Program-made: the position numbers and the translations under genes
Part shown: piece by piece, positions 26,406-36,556 of the stretch
Layout: each line of letters starts with the position of its first letter
How positions within the stretch are numbered: the first letter of the stretch is position 1
Assembly (NCBI RefSeq): GCF_900110075.1
Contig: NZ_FOCJ01000009.1
Location: 124,001-188,000, forward strand
DNA: 64,000 nucleotides
Direction: 5' to 3'
From: Paenibacillus sp. OV219
GTDB taxonomy: Bacteria; Bacillota; Bacilli; Paenibacillales; Paenibacillaceae
Notes under the pieces: model-generated
Told to the model about the DNA's origin: nothing
Database searches by the model: none
What the model saw: only the letters and a program-made list of their open reading frames with translations

Positions 26406-27380
26406 ATGAGTGCCGATTTGAGTTATGAACTGTCTGCCAAACAGCAACTGCCGGTTAGCCGGAAGGACAAGGCGCTGAAGCTGGTCCGCAAGCTAGCTGG
26501 CCAGAAGTATTTGCAGGTGATGGCGCTGCTCGGTGTGGCGTGGATGGTTATTTTTAACTACATTCCGATGTATAGCGTCATTATCGCCTTCAAAAATTAC
26601 AACATTATCCACTCGGTGCACGATGCGCCTTGGGTCGGGCTTGATAACTTCCGCGAGTTTCTCGACGATGATGAGCTGCCTGGGGTCATCTGGAACACGG
26701 TCGGCATGAGCGTCATCAAGCTGGCCATCTCGTTCCCGCTGCCGATCATTTTCGCGCTGTTCCTTAACGAGCTTCGTTCACTCAAGCTTAAGAAGATGGT
26801 GCAGACCATCTCGTACCTGCCGCACTTTCTGTCATGGGTTATCCTCGGCGGCATCCTGACGACATGGCTCGCCGATGTCGGCATTATCAACCACCTGCTC
26901 ATGGCGCTCGGATTCATTGATGAGCCGATCAGCTACTTGGCGGAGCCGAGCTACTTCTGGTCGATCGTCATCACCTCGGATATATGGAAAGAGCTTGGCT
27001 GGTCAGCGATCATCTACCTTGCGGCAATCGCGGGCGTATCGCCGGAAATGTACGAAGCAGCCACAATCGACGGTGCAGGTCGATTCCAGAAAATGTGGTT
27101 CGTCACCCTGCCGAGCATCAATGGCACGATTACAATTCTGTTCATCCTCGCGGTGAGCGGTATTCTGAACTCGAACTTCGATCAAATTCTCGTGCTGCGC
27201 AACTCGCTCAATGAGAGCGCCAGCAACGTAATCGACGTCTACGTCTACCAGACAGGCATTCTGAGCAGCCGATATTCCTACTCCGCCGCAGTCGGGCTAA
27301 TCAAATCGGTTATCGCGCTCCTCCTGCTGCTGACGGCGAATCAAGTGTCGAGGAAGCTGAACGATACGTCGCTATTCTAA
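26406..27380 (+). CDS. sugar ABC permease, LplB type (importer 2)
   Basis: Inner-membrane subunit of 324 residues. A charged N-terminus (to about 35) leads into the first helix and 'FNYIPMYSVIIAFKNYNIIHSV'. The EAA loop is 'EAATIDGAGRFQKMWFVTLP' near 220. The ATG at 26406 has TTGGAGG about ten bases upstream; the frame is open further left but without a site. It is followed after 24 bases by the YtcP-type partner. A YesM/YesN pair lies downstream of this operon, the reverse of modules 1 and 3. Confidence 0.92.
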   Translation: MSADLSYELSAKQQLPVSRKDKALKLVRKLAGQKYLQVMALLGVAWMVIFNYIPMYSVIIAFKNYNIIHSVHDAPWVGLDNFREFLDDDELPGVIWNTVGMSVIKLAISFPLPIIFALFLNELRSLKLKKMVQTISYLPHFLSWVILGGILTTWLADVGIINHLLMALGFIDEPISYLAEPSYFWSIVITSDIWKELGWSAIIYLAAIAGVSPEMYEAATIDGAGRFQKMWFVTLPSINGTITILFILAVSGILNSNFDQILVLRNSLNESASNVIDVYVYQTGILSSRYSYSAAVGLIKSVIALLLLLTANQVSRKLNDTSLF

Positions 27381-27404
27381 CGGTAATAGGAGGCCTTACT
27401 AACG

Positions 27405-28292
27405 ATGCATCTGCTCAAACGAAGAACTCCCGGCGAAGCGATTTTTGATGCTGGCAACGCCTTCGGCATGCTGGTGATCTGCTTCATTACAATCTATCCG
27501 ATCTGGTACGTGCTCGTTAACGCCTTCAATGAAGGACAGGATGCGATGCGCGGCGGCATCTACTGGTGGCCGCGGGTGTTCAGCTTCGACAGCTTCCATG
27601 CGGTGTTTGTTAACCCCGGCATTATGACGGCGATGGGCATTACGGTCGCCAAGACCGTCGTAGGAACGGTGCTACACGTCTTCTTCACCGCAATGGTCGC
27701 CTATGCTCTCTCAAGAAATGAACTCATCGGGCGCAAATTGTACATGGTAATCGGAACGATCACGATGATTTTCAGCGGCGGCCTTATTCCGTACTACCTG
27801 CTCATTCGTGATCTTCATCTGCTGGACAATTTTCTCGTGTATATCATTCCCGCGATGTTTAATTTCTTCGATCTGATCATCTTCCTGGCATTCTTCCGGG
27901 AGATTCCTTCAGGCCTAGTGGAAGCGGCGAAGATTGACGGTGCCAACGATTTCTCCATCTTCATGCGGGTCATCATCCCGGTCTCGATGCCGGTCATTGC
28001 AACGATCGCGCTGTTCCATGGCGTGTACCAGTGGAATGATTATTTTACAGGGATGATCTTCATCAACAACATGGATCTGCAGCCGATCCAGACATTCCTG
28101 TACCGCGTTATCGCCCAGTCGAGCTCCAACCTGATGATGGCGGCGATGCCGGGAGGCATTACGAAGAGTGTCACCTCGCAGTCGATCAAGCTCGCAACGA
28201 TGGTCGTGACCACGCTGCCGATCGTACTGGTGTACCCGTTCTTGCAGAAATATTTTGTCAAAGGGCTGATGATCGGTTCGATCAAGGGCTGA
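27405..28292 (+). CDS. sugar ABC permease, YtcP type (importer 2)
   Basis: Inner-membrane subunit of 295 residues. 'ITIYPIWYVLVNAFNEGQD' opens the fold, 'FSGGLIPYYLLIRDLHLLDN' is near 125, EAA loop 'EAAKIDGANDFSIFMRVIIP' near 175, and the standard ending 'YPFLQKYFVKGLMIGSIKG' is present. AGGAGG lies upstream. It forms the channel with the preceding LplB-type protein. Confidence 0.92.
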   Translation: MHLLKRRTPGEAIFDAGNAFGMLVICFITIYPIWYVLVNAFNEGQDAMRGGIYWWPRVFSFDSFHAVFVNPGIMTAMGITVAKTVVGTVLHVFFTAMVAYALSRNELIGRKLYMVIGTITMIFSGGLIPYYLLIRDLHLLDNFLVYIIPAMFNFFDLIIFLAFFREIPSGLVEAAKIDGANDFSIFMRVIIPVSMPVIATIALFHGVYQWNDYFTGMIFINNMDLQPIQTFLYRVIAQSSSNLMMAAMPGGITKSVTSQSIKLATMVVTTLPIVLVYPFLQKYFVKGLMIGSIKG

Positions 28293-28383
28293 TCAGCTGC
28301 TTCCAAAGTTGGTTTTTCGTCAGAGCTGGTAGCGTTTACACCGGGGATGACCTTATAATAAGCGAAGCAAAGGGGAAGAGCAC

Positions 28384-30111
28384 ATGAGAAAAGGAAAGCT
28401 TCATCGCGTCATTGCTTTCATGTCGGTACTTGCTTTAGTCTTCACGATGGCAGCATGCTCGAGCAGCAATGGCAATAACACCGCGAATACGAGCGACAGC
28501 GACAATAGCAACAAAGCCGCCAATACAACAACAGACGGTAACGCAGCCGCTACGAACGATGCCAAAGCGGACAACAAGCCTGCAGCTAACCCAGACGAGC
28601 CGGGCTGGAAGTCCGATACGTCGCCGATTACGTTCGACTGGTACCTTAACTTCTCCTGGTTCCCGAATAAGTGGGGCGTAGATGCAACTTCCCAATACAT
28701 TACGAAGAAAACCGGCGTTAACGTCAACTTTATCGTGCCGGCAGGCAATGAGAATGAGAAGCTGAACACAATGATCGCTTCCGGCTCGCTGCCAGACTTC
28801 ATTACGCTTGGCTGGTATGAGGACGGCGTGAAGAAAATGATCGAAGGCGGAATGGTAGAGCCGCTCAACAAGCTGGCGGAGCAGTACGATCCGTACTTCT
28901 TCAAAGTGGCAGACGGTGCGAAGACATCGTGGTACACGCAGCCGGACGGCAACTTCTACGGTTATCCGAACGCCTCGTCGTCGCCGAAGGATTTTGAGAA
29001 GTTCTCTGGAGATTACACGTCGAACCAAACATTCGTCGTTCGCAAAGATATGTACGAAGCACTCGGCAAGCCAGACATGCGCACGAAGGAAGGCTTCCTG
29101 AATGCACTGAAGCTGGCAAAAGAGAAGTTCCCGGAAGTGAACGGACAGCCGCTCATTCCGCTCGGCCTTCATGAATTTACAGAGACGGGTAACTACTCGC
29201 TTGAAGGTTACCTGCAGAACTTCCTAGCCGTACCGTATGAGAAGGATGGTAAGCTGTACGACCGCCGCACGGATGCTGAATATCTCAGCTGGTTGAAGAC
29301 GTTCCGCAAAGCGAATGAAATGGGCTTGCTCGCGAAGGACATCTTCATCGACAAACGTCCGCAAATGGAAGAGAAAATCGCGCAAGGCCGTTACTTCGCC
29401 ATGCTGTATCAACGCAGTGATTTTGCCGCTCAACAGAATGCATTGTACGCGAAAGACCCGAATTCGGTGTACATCGCTGTAGACGGACCTGCAGATGAAG
29501 CGCAAGATGCACCAACATTGTCAGGCCCTGGCATCTCCGGCTGGACGGTAACACTCATCTCGAAGAACGTGAAAGACAAAGCAAGAGCTATTAAGTTCCT
29601 GAGCTACCTCGTCAGTGAAGAAGGCAACAAAGACTTGTACATGGGTATTCCTGGCGAGACGTACGATGAAGTAGACGGCAAGGCAACATTCAAGCCGGAG
29701 GTACTCGAGCTGCTGAACAAGGACCGCTCCGCGTTTGATAAGAAATACGGTGCATCGTATACATTCTGGATGCTGATGGATACGAACATGAACCTGCAAT
29801 GGGCGCCGCCAAGCGTTGAGCCTTCCAAGCAAATGGAAGATTGGACGAAGGGCAAGACGACAAGCTTCTCGCAATTCGACCAGATTGACCCGACGGGCAA
29901 CTCGGAGGAAGGCATTGCGAATACGAAGATCGCTCAAACTTGGGGCAAAACATTGCCTAAGCTGATCTTGAGCAAATCAGATGCGGACTTCGACAAGCTG
30001 TTCACCGAATTCCTCGACAAGCGTAACGACGCCGGTCTTGATAAAGTTCAGGCGTACCAGCAGACTCACTATGAAGGAAATGTAGCGAAGCTTAAAGAAT
30101 TTCTGAAATAA
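28384..30111 (+). CDS. sugar-binding lipoprotein (importer 2)
   Basis: Solute receptor of 575 residues with a lipobox ending at Cys25 (FTMAAC), an Asn/Thr/Ala-rich tether to about 75, then a two-lobed fold beginning 'SPITFDWYLNFSWFPNKWG'. It has the aromatic-rich surface typical of oligosaccharide receptors. GGGGAAG lies before the ATG. The 91-base gap before it contains TGGTAGCGTTTACA, a weak match to a carbon-catabolite (cre) site, and TATAAT, so it may also have its own promoter. Confidence 0.9.
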   Translation: MRKGKLHRVIAFMSVLALVFTMAACSSSNGNNTANTSDSDNSNKAANTTTDGNAAATNDAKADNKPAANPDEPGWKSDTSPITFDWYLNFSWFPNKWGVDATSQYITKKTGVNVNFIVPAGNENEKLNTMIASGSLPDFITLGWYEDGVKKMIEGGMVEPLNKLAEQYDPYFFKVADGAKTSWYTQPDGNFYGYPNASSSPKDFEKFSGDYTSNQTFVVRKDMYEALGKPDMRTKEGFLNALKLAKEKFPEVNGQPLIPLGLHEFTETGNYSLEGYLQNFLAVPYEKDGKLYDRRTDAEYLSWLKTFRKANEMGLLAKDIFIDKRPQMEEKIAQGRYFAMLYQRSDFAAQQNALYAKDPNSVYIAVDGPADEAQDAPTLSGPGISGWTVTLISKNVKDKARAIKFLSYLVSEEGNKDLYMGIPGETYDEVDGKATFKPEVLELLNKDRSAFDKKYGASYTFWMLMDTNMNLQWAPPSVEPSKQMEDWTKGKTTSFSQFDQIDPTGNSEEGIANTKIAQTWGKTLPKLILSKSDADFDKLFTEFLDKRNDAGLDKVQAYQQTHYEGNVAKLKEFLK

Positions 30112-30137
30112 TAGAATCATGTGTTCCTCTTATACGA

Positions 30138-30167
30138 ACAGCCGGTGGACTATCCGCCGGCTGTTTA
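30138..30167 (+). terminator. hairpin after importer 2
   Basis: ACAGCCGGTGGA pairs with TCCGCCGGCTGT (12 bp, one mismatch, 3-base loop), followed by a weak TTTATG tail. It probably gives partial termination ahead of the YesM/YesN pair. Confidence 0.65.
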
Positions 30168-30211
30168 TGCCCGTTTCTTGGGCCTACTCTAACTCTTCTG
30201 AAGGCGGTTGC

Positions 30212-32131
30212 ATGTGCATGAAAAATCGGTTGCGAATGACAAGTCGAGAGATGCTATTCAAGCTGGAGCAGCTGTCCCTTCAGAAGAGACTCTTCTTCTC
30301 GTATATTCTTATTCTCCTTCTGCCAACGCTCTTCATCTCTTTCTTTATCTTCAAAGAGCTGAAGGACAATTACATGAAGGATATTATCAAGAAGTATGAG
30401 AATACGCTCGAGATCGAGCGCGTCAATTTGAACAACAACGTCGAGACGATGGAGCGGGCGGCGCAGCTGTCAATCTCTGATAAAGAGGTGCTCTACTACT
30501 TGGAGCGGACGAGTGAGCCGAATGCGTCGGAGCTCATTGCCTTCGATACAACCGCCGTCTCGAACATTCTTCGCTTGCAGTTCAACAATCCGAACATTGA
30601 GCATATTCGACTGTTCTCGAACAATAAGCAGATTAACGAGATATGGCCGGTCATTCTGCTGGAGCGCCGCATGTCGGCAGAACCTTGGTATAAGAAAGTG
30701 AATGAGCTGAACGGTGCGGAGCTGTGGTACTTCGACCGCATGGACCGGGAGCCGATCCGTCCGATTGTGTCGGATGCGAAGGAATCGAGACCGAAGCTGT
30801 CCCTGCTGCGCGAGATCGAATATCCGGCCGGCAGGCATGTCGGCATTATGCAGGTCGATATGCTGCTGACGAATTTCTTCCCGAACGTGTACCAGAGCCA
30901 AGGCGAAGACCAGTCCCAGATGTTCATCATCGACCGCGAGGGCAAAATGTTCCGAAACACCGGAAGCAGCTTCCTCGGTAGTGTCGGCTTAACGGAGAGC
31001 GACATCCAGCATGAGCTGAGCAAGCATCTAACCGGGGGCGGCAGCGGACATTTCTTGTTTGAGCAGGAGGGCACGCCTTTCCTCGGCAACTATATTCATA
31101 TTGAGAAGCTGGACGCTTACGTGTTTAATGTCGTTTCGCTGAAGAACGTGTTCGCAGACATTAACAAATCGCGGAACAAAATCATTTTCGTCAACATTCT
31201 GCTTCTCGTTATTCTATCGATTTCGACGTACTTCCTGAACGCTATTATTTTGAAGAAGCTGCATACGCTGTCGGACTTCATGAAGCGGGTACGTCAGGGA
31301 GACTTTAACTTCGACTTCACGATTCGCGGGGGCGGCGAGGTCGGAGAGCTGGCCCATCATTTTCGCAAGATGCTGAAAAAAATTAATGAGCTCATCGCCG
31401 ATGCCGTCACGAAGCAGGCGGCTTCCAAGGAAGCGGAGCTGCGGACGCTGAAGAATCAGATCGATTCGCATTTCCTCTATAACACGCTCGAGAACATCAA
31501 GATGCTTGCGGAGATTGAGAACCAGCCTGTCATCTCTGATGCGCTTACCTCGCTTGGCGGCATGATGCGCTACAACCTCAAATGGACGAGTGAGTATGTG
31601 CGGCTGAAGGATGAGCTGGGTCATATTACGAATTACATTGCCATTATGAATGTGCGGTTCGACAATACGGTGAATTTGCAAATTGATGTGCCGCCAGACT
31701 TCCTAGAGCAGGAGTTGCTCAAAATGTCGTTGCAGCCGATCGTCGAAAACTCCGTCAAGCACGGCATGAAGTGGAAAGTGTCAGAGGAGCGGAACCTCGT
31801 CATTACGATTTCGGCGGTTGTGACGGATACGAGCATTGTGCTTGAAATTGCTGACAATGGTACCGGCATGACACCGGAGATGGCGGCGGAGCTGAATCGG
31901 AAGATTGTAAGGGAAGAGGTGGGCTGGGTCGGCAGAGGCGGTCACGGAGAGGTGGCTGCAGCGCAGGAGAATCAGACCGAAGGCAGCGGCATCGGGCTGC
32001 GCAACGTACATCAGCGAATCCAGCTGTTCTACGGCAAAGAGTACGGCTTGCATGTGGAGAGCAGCGAAGGCGCGTATACGCGTGTCATTATGCGAATTCC
32101 TTATTTTATATGGAACGGAGGGCTGAGCTGA
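30212..32131 (+). CDS. YesM-type sensor histidine kinase (module 2)
   Basis: Membrane kinase of 639 residues. It has a first helix at about 25-45 (SYILILLLPTLFISFFIF), an extracellular sensor domain to about 325, a second helix near 330-350, then HAMP. The H-box reads NQIDSHFLYNTLENIKM with His420, so the usual Pro before His is Ser. The HATPase domain carries ENSVKHG, DNGTGM and GSGIGLRNVHQR. ATG codons at 30212 and 30218 are both possible behind AAGGCGG; the frame to the left runs through a hairpin. The regulator gene starts two bases after its stop. It likely senses the substrate of importer 2. Confidence 0.92.
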   Translation: MCMKNRLRMTSREMLFKLEQLSLQKRLFFSYILILLLPTLFISFFIFKELKDNYMKDIIKKYENTLEIERVNLNNNVETMERAAQLSISDKEVLYYLERTSEPNASELIAFDTTAVSNILRLQFNNPNIEHIRLFSNNKQINEIWPVILLERRMSAEPWYKKVNELNGAELWYFDRMDREPIRPIVSDAKESRPKLSLLREIEYPAGRHVGIMQVDMLLTNFFPNVYQSQGEDQSQMFIIDREGKMFRNTGSSFLGSVGLTESDIQHELSKHLTGGGSGHFLFEQEGTPFLGNYIHIEKLDAYVFNVVSLKNVFADINKSRNKIIFVNILLLVILSISTYFLNAIILKKLHTLSDFMKRVRQGDFNFDFTIRGGGEVGELAHHFRKMLKKINELIADAVTKQAASKEAELRTLKNQIDSHFLYNTLENIKMLAEIENQPVISDALTSLGGMMRYNLKWTSEYVRLKDELGHITNYIAIMNVRFDNTVNLQIDVPPDFLEQELLKMSLQPIVENSVKHGMKWKVSEERNLVITISAVVTDTSIVLEIADNGTGMTPEMAAELNRKIVREEVGWVGRGGHGEVAAAQENQTEGSGIGLRNVHQRIQLFYGKEYGLHVESSEGAYTRVIMRIPYFIWNGGLS

Positions 32132-32132
32132 C

Positions 32133-33734
32133 ATGCGGAACTTATTAATTGTCGATGACGAGAAAAACATTCGGCTGGGACTTCGGGCGATCATCGAGCG
32201 CGGACTTCCGGCGAGCTACCAGATTCAGTTTGCGGCTGAGGGAGAAGAAGCGTTGGAGCTCATCCGCGCAGGTGGGATTGAACTGGTCATTACCGATATT
32301 CGGATGCCGGGCATGGACGGACTGGCGCTGATTCGGGAAGTGCAGGAACTCGAGCTAGAGCGGAAGCCGGTTATGATGATCTTGAGCGGACATGATGATT
32401 TCCAATATGCGAAGGAAGCGATGCTGTACGACGTGAAGGAATACTTGCTCAAGCCAATCGTTCGGGATGAGCTATTCGCTTCGCTTGTACGGGTTGAGCA
32501 GGAGCTTGCGCGCAAGGCGCAGCTGACGGAACGGCTTGAAGAGGTGCATCATTATCGGGATGAGCTGCTGGCGAGCCAGCTGAACTATATCTTCCTGCAT
32601 CCGGATATGACGGAGGCGGAGATTGCGGAGCGGTGCGAGAAAGCAGGCTGGAGCGCTGTTGTTGCGGGGGCGGCGGGAGCCGGGGAAGGAGCCGGAGGTG
32701 CAGCTTCTGGGGGATACATTGTTGGGCTTCTGAAGCTGGCGGGCGCTGGCGGCAGCCGGGCCGGGCAGCTTGAAGCGAATATTACGGCTGAGCTTGGCGG
32801 GGGCATCTGGTTTTATTTCAAAGACAAGGATGACCGGCTCGTCATGTTGTGCGGGTCTGCCCAACCGCTGGAGCGGCTGGTTGCATTCATGCAGAAGCAT
32901 AAAATGGCTGGGCAGATTGGCATGAGCGGCAGGATGCATGCGGCAGGGGATGTGAAAGTGGCATACCTGGAGGCGCGCGAAGCGCTCGGATACGGATTCT
33001 TGCAGACATGCGGGGAGCCGCTGCTGCTGCAGTTTGACCGGGGAAGGGAGCGCTCGGGTGAGAGTCAGGTGTCGCTCGAAGAGATTCGCAAGCTCGCCAA
33101 CATGCTTGGCACCGACCGAGATAAGGAAATGAAGGCTATTCTGACGGAGCTGCTTGATGCGAAGAGGCTGGCTGGTTATGACATGGCGTATATCGAGGAG
33201 ATCAGTAGGCAGCTGAACGAGCTCGTCTTCGACAGCGTCTTCAACCGCTACGGCGAAGAGTCGGTGGAGATATTGCGCATCTACAAGAAGGTCGGCAGCA
33301 TCTACAATTTTGAGACGATTCACGATTATTTTCACGGTGTGGAGGATCTGCTGCTGCGTCTGAGTGACTACGTGCGAAGCCTGCGCTCAGTGCATGCGGA
33401 GCATAAAGAGATGAAGAAGGCGGTCAGCTACATTCACGAGAACTATCACCGCGACCTGAACATGGCGATGGTGTCCAATCACGTCTCGCTGAACTACTCG
33501 TATTTCAGCCAGTCGTTCAAGGAATTCACGGGCGAGAGCTTCGTCACGTACCTGAAGAAAGTGCGGATCGAGAAGGCAAAGGCGCTGCTGCTGGAGGAAG
33601 CGGACTGCAAGGTCTATGAAGTCAGCGAGCGCGTCGGCTTCGAGAGCGCAAAGCAGTTCAACCGCGTCTTCCGCGAGATGGAAGGCATCTCGGCGATGGA
33701 GTACCGCACGAAGGCTGCGGTGCAGCGGGCTTGA
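32133..33734 (+). CDS. YesN-type AraC response regulator (module 2)
   Basis: Transcription factor of 533 residues. The receiver (1-120) has VDDEKN, phospho-acceptor in VITDIRMPGMDG, ILSGHDDF and LKPI. A middle region contains a Gly/Ala-rich loop (about 175-215, 'AAGAGEGAGGAASGG') unlike its two paralogues. The AraC DNA-binding domain at about 430-530 has 'VSNHVSLNYSYFSQSFKEFTGESF' and 'VSERVGFESAKQFNRVFREMEG'. GGAGGG of the kinase end serves as ribosome-binding site. It probably controls the importer 2 operon upstream. Confidence 0.92.
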   Translation: MRNLLIVDDEKNIRLGLRAIIERGLPASYQIQFAAEGEEALELIRAGGIELVITDIRMPGMDGLALIREVQELELERKPVMMILSGHDDFQYAKEAMLYDVKEYLLKPIVRDELFASLVRVEQELARKAQLTERLEEVHHYRDELLASQLNYIFLHPDMTEAEIAERCEKAGWSAVVAGAAGAGEGAGGAASGGYIVGLLKLAGAGGSRAGQLEANITAELGGGIWFYFKDKDDRLVMLCGSAQPLERLVAFMQKHKMAGQIGMSGRMHAAGDVKVAYLEAREALGYGFLQTCGEPLLLQFDRGRERSGESQVSLEEIRKLANMLGTDRDKEMKAILTELLDAKRLAGYDMAYIEEISRQLNELVFDSVFNRYGEESVEILRIYKKVGSIYNFETIHDYFHGVEDLLLRLSDYVRSLRSVHAEHKEMKKAVSYIHENYHRDLNMAMVSNHVSLNYSYFSQSFKEFTGESFVTYLKKVRIEKAKALLLEEADCKVYEVSERVGFESAKQFNRVFREMEGISAMEYRTKAAVQRA

Positions 33735-33747
33735 ATAGGGTTAAGGG

Positions 33748-33775
33748 AAAGGCAGCCACCGGGTCTGCCTTTTTT
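33748..33775 (+). terminator. intrinsic terminator of module 2
   Basis: AAAGGCAG/CTGCCTTT with a nine-base loop, running into six Ts, 14 bases after the regulator stop. Confidence 0.8.
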
Positions 33776-33833
33776 GCAGTCTACAGGGCTGGGCAAGCAC
33801 ACAAACCACAGGGTATTTGACTATGGCTCCGGC

Positions 33834-34016
33834 TAACGAATCCCAGTGATCTTATTCGGCGAGAAATGGCATCGGAAATTGGCTAACGAACTCCAGCGGC
33901 GTTATTGGGCGGAATTTGGGTAATTAGTGGGCACAATCGTTGCATTAACGCTTCCTGAGTTCGTTAGCGCTCAGATCAGGGGGATTTTCGCAAAATAAGC
34001 ATTCTGCAGATCGTTA
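33834..34016. repeat. 183-bp dyad repeat element, copy A
   Basis: This convergent 350-bp gap holds no gene. Four 23-bp units beginning TAACGAA and ending near GTTATT lie at 33834 and 33884 (direct) and 33944 and 33994 (inverted). Offsets are 0, 50, 110 and 160, symmetric about 33925. A second member of this family with the same offsets is at 48339-48521. The arms could fold into a long imperfect hairpin. No transposase or flanking duplication is visible. Confidence 0.8.
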
Positions 34017-34083
34017 GAAGGTACAGGGCAGTTGGCGGCAAGCTGCTTGAGAGCGGGGCTAACTCGTCAGCCACCCCAGCCCT

Positions 34084-34962
34084 TCACCCCTGCCGCCCCA
34101 TCTTCCGAAATCCAAGCGGCGTCGTGCCCGCGACTTTCTTGAAGATCCGATCAAAATGCCCGGTATTCTCGAAGCCGGTCTGCTCGGCGATCGTGATCAC
34201 TTTAAGATCAGTCTCCTTGAGCAGTCGCTGCGCCTCGCGCACCCGCGTCAGATGGATGTACTCGACCAAAGTAAAGCCGGTGATCGTCTTGAAGCTGCGG
34301 CTGAGGTAGTACGGGCTAATGTAGAAGCGCTTCGCGAGATCGGCGAGAACAAGCTTCGTGTCGTAGTGCTCATTGATGTGCTGCACGACCTCGGATATTT
34401 TGTGCTGGAGCGGACTTACAGCCGCCGCAGTAGCTGAACCGCTGCCGCTGTGCTCTTCTTGCGCTACGGGTTGCCTAGCAGCAAACAGCAGCAGCTCGGT
34501 GAGCAGCACGCGCAGGTAAGTCTCGTAGCCGAGGCGACGCTCCACGGTTTCCGTGACCATCCGGCCAAGAAGCTGGTGGACAAACTGCTGCTCCTCGGAA
34601 CCCAAACGCAGGAGGCGGGCATTACCCGAGAAAGGCTCAAAGAGCGCCGGATGGTGAAGCGGATGGCCCTCGCCGAGAAAAGCATCGCTGAAGTTAATGA
34701 CGATGCGCTCATGCTCGAGCGGTCCGAACGCAGCAGAGTTGTGCACGACATGTTTGTTCACGAACACGAGGTCACCGGCGGCAATCGTATAAGATCGGTC
34801 ATCAATAAAGTGATACCGCTGCCCTGACACCTGATAGTAAATTTCATAGGTACGATGAATGTGGTTGTTCCGCTCAAACGGCTTCGTCCGGCGGACCTGT
34901 TGAATAAAGAAATCACCCTCCTCATCCCCGTAGGAGAGCGGTTCATCTGCAATAAGTCTCAC
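34084..34962 (-). CDS. AraC-family transcriptional regulator
   Basis: Regulator of 292 residues: an N-terminal cupin sugar-sensing domain ('NNHIHRTYEIYYQVSGQRYHFI', 'AAGDLVFVNKHVVHNSA') and a C-terminal double helix-turn-helix (about 190-290) with 'DLAKRFYISPYYLSRSFKTITGF' and 'IAEQTGFENTGHFDRIFKKVAGTTPLGFRK'. The GTG at 34962 has AGAGG eight bases upstream; a GTG at 34971 overlaps it. It is divergent from uxaC, so control of the hexuronate genes in response to a uronate is the natural reading. Confidence 0.9.
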   Translation of the reverse strand: MRLIADEPLSYGDEEGDFFIQQVRRTKPFERNNHIHRTYEIYYQVSGQRYHFIDDRSYTIAAGDLVFVNKHVVHNSAAFGPLEHERIVINFSDAFLGEGHPLHHPALFEPFSGNARLLRLGSEEQQFVHQLLGRMVTETVERRLGYETYLRVLLTELLLFAARQPVAQEEHSGSGSATAAAVSPLQHKISEVVQHINEHYDTKLVLADLAKRFYISPYYLSRSFKTITGFTLVEYIHLTRVREAQRLLKETDLKVITIAEQTGFENTGHFDRIFKKVAGTTPLGFRKMGRQG

Positions 34963-35004
34963 TTGGAGCACCTCTTTTGCATAATGGCTGTATAGTTCGA
35001 TTTT

Positions 35005-35077
35005 AGCGCAAGATCGGTGAATTATGAAAGAGGAAAAGCAAGATTAGTCACGAAATCTCGCAAATATTGCGCTATGC
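35005..35077 (+). promoter_or_regulatory. candidate operator and promoter of uxaCB
   Basis: AGCGCAA (35005-35011) and TTGCGCT (35067-35073) are inverted copies, and the second lies in CGCAA-ATA-TTGCG (35059-35071). TATGCT just after could be a -10 with no recognisable -35, as at activator-dependent promoters. Binding by the adjacent AraC regulator is inferred. Confidence 0.4.
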
Positions 35078-35122
35078 TGTAGAAGAGAATGGACTCTATT
35101 ACAAGGGACGGTGCTAGCTGTA

Positions 35123-36529
<1,407 letters not shown>

Positions 36530-36556
36530 TTCGGCTCATAAGAGAGGGCTGTCCGT

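Noticed and set aside
28327-28340. Firm cre site before the importer 2 lipoprotein gene
   Set aside because: TGGTAGCGTTTACA mismatches the consensus at two fixed positions; kept only as a remark.
33834-34016. Repeat element as an insertion sequence or MITE
   Set aside because: No transposase ORF, terminal target duplication or conserved internal sequence is visible; only unit spacing is conserved.
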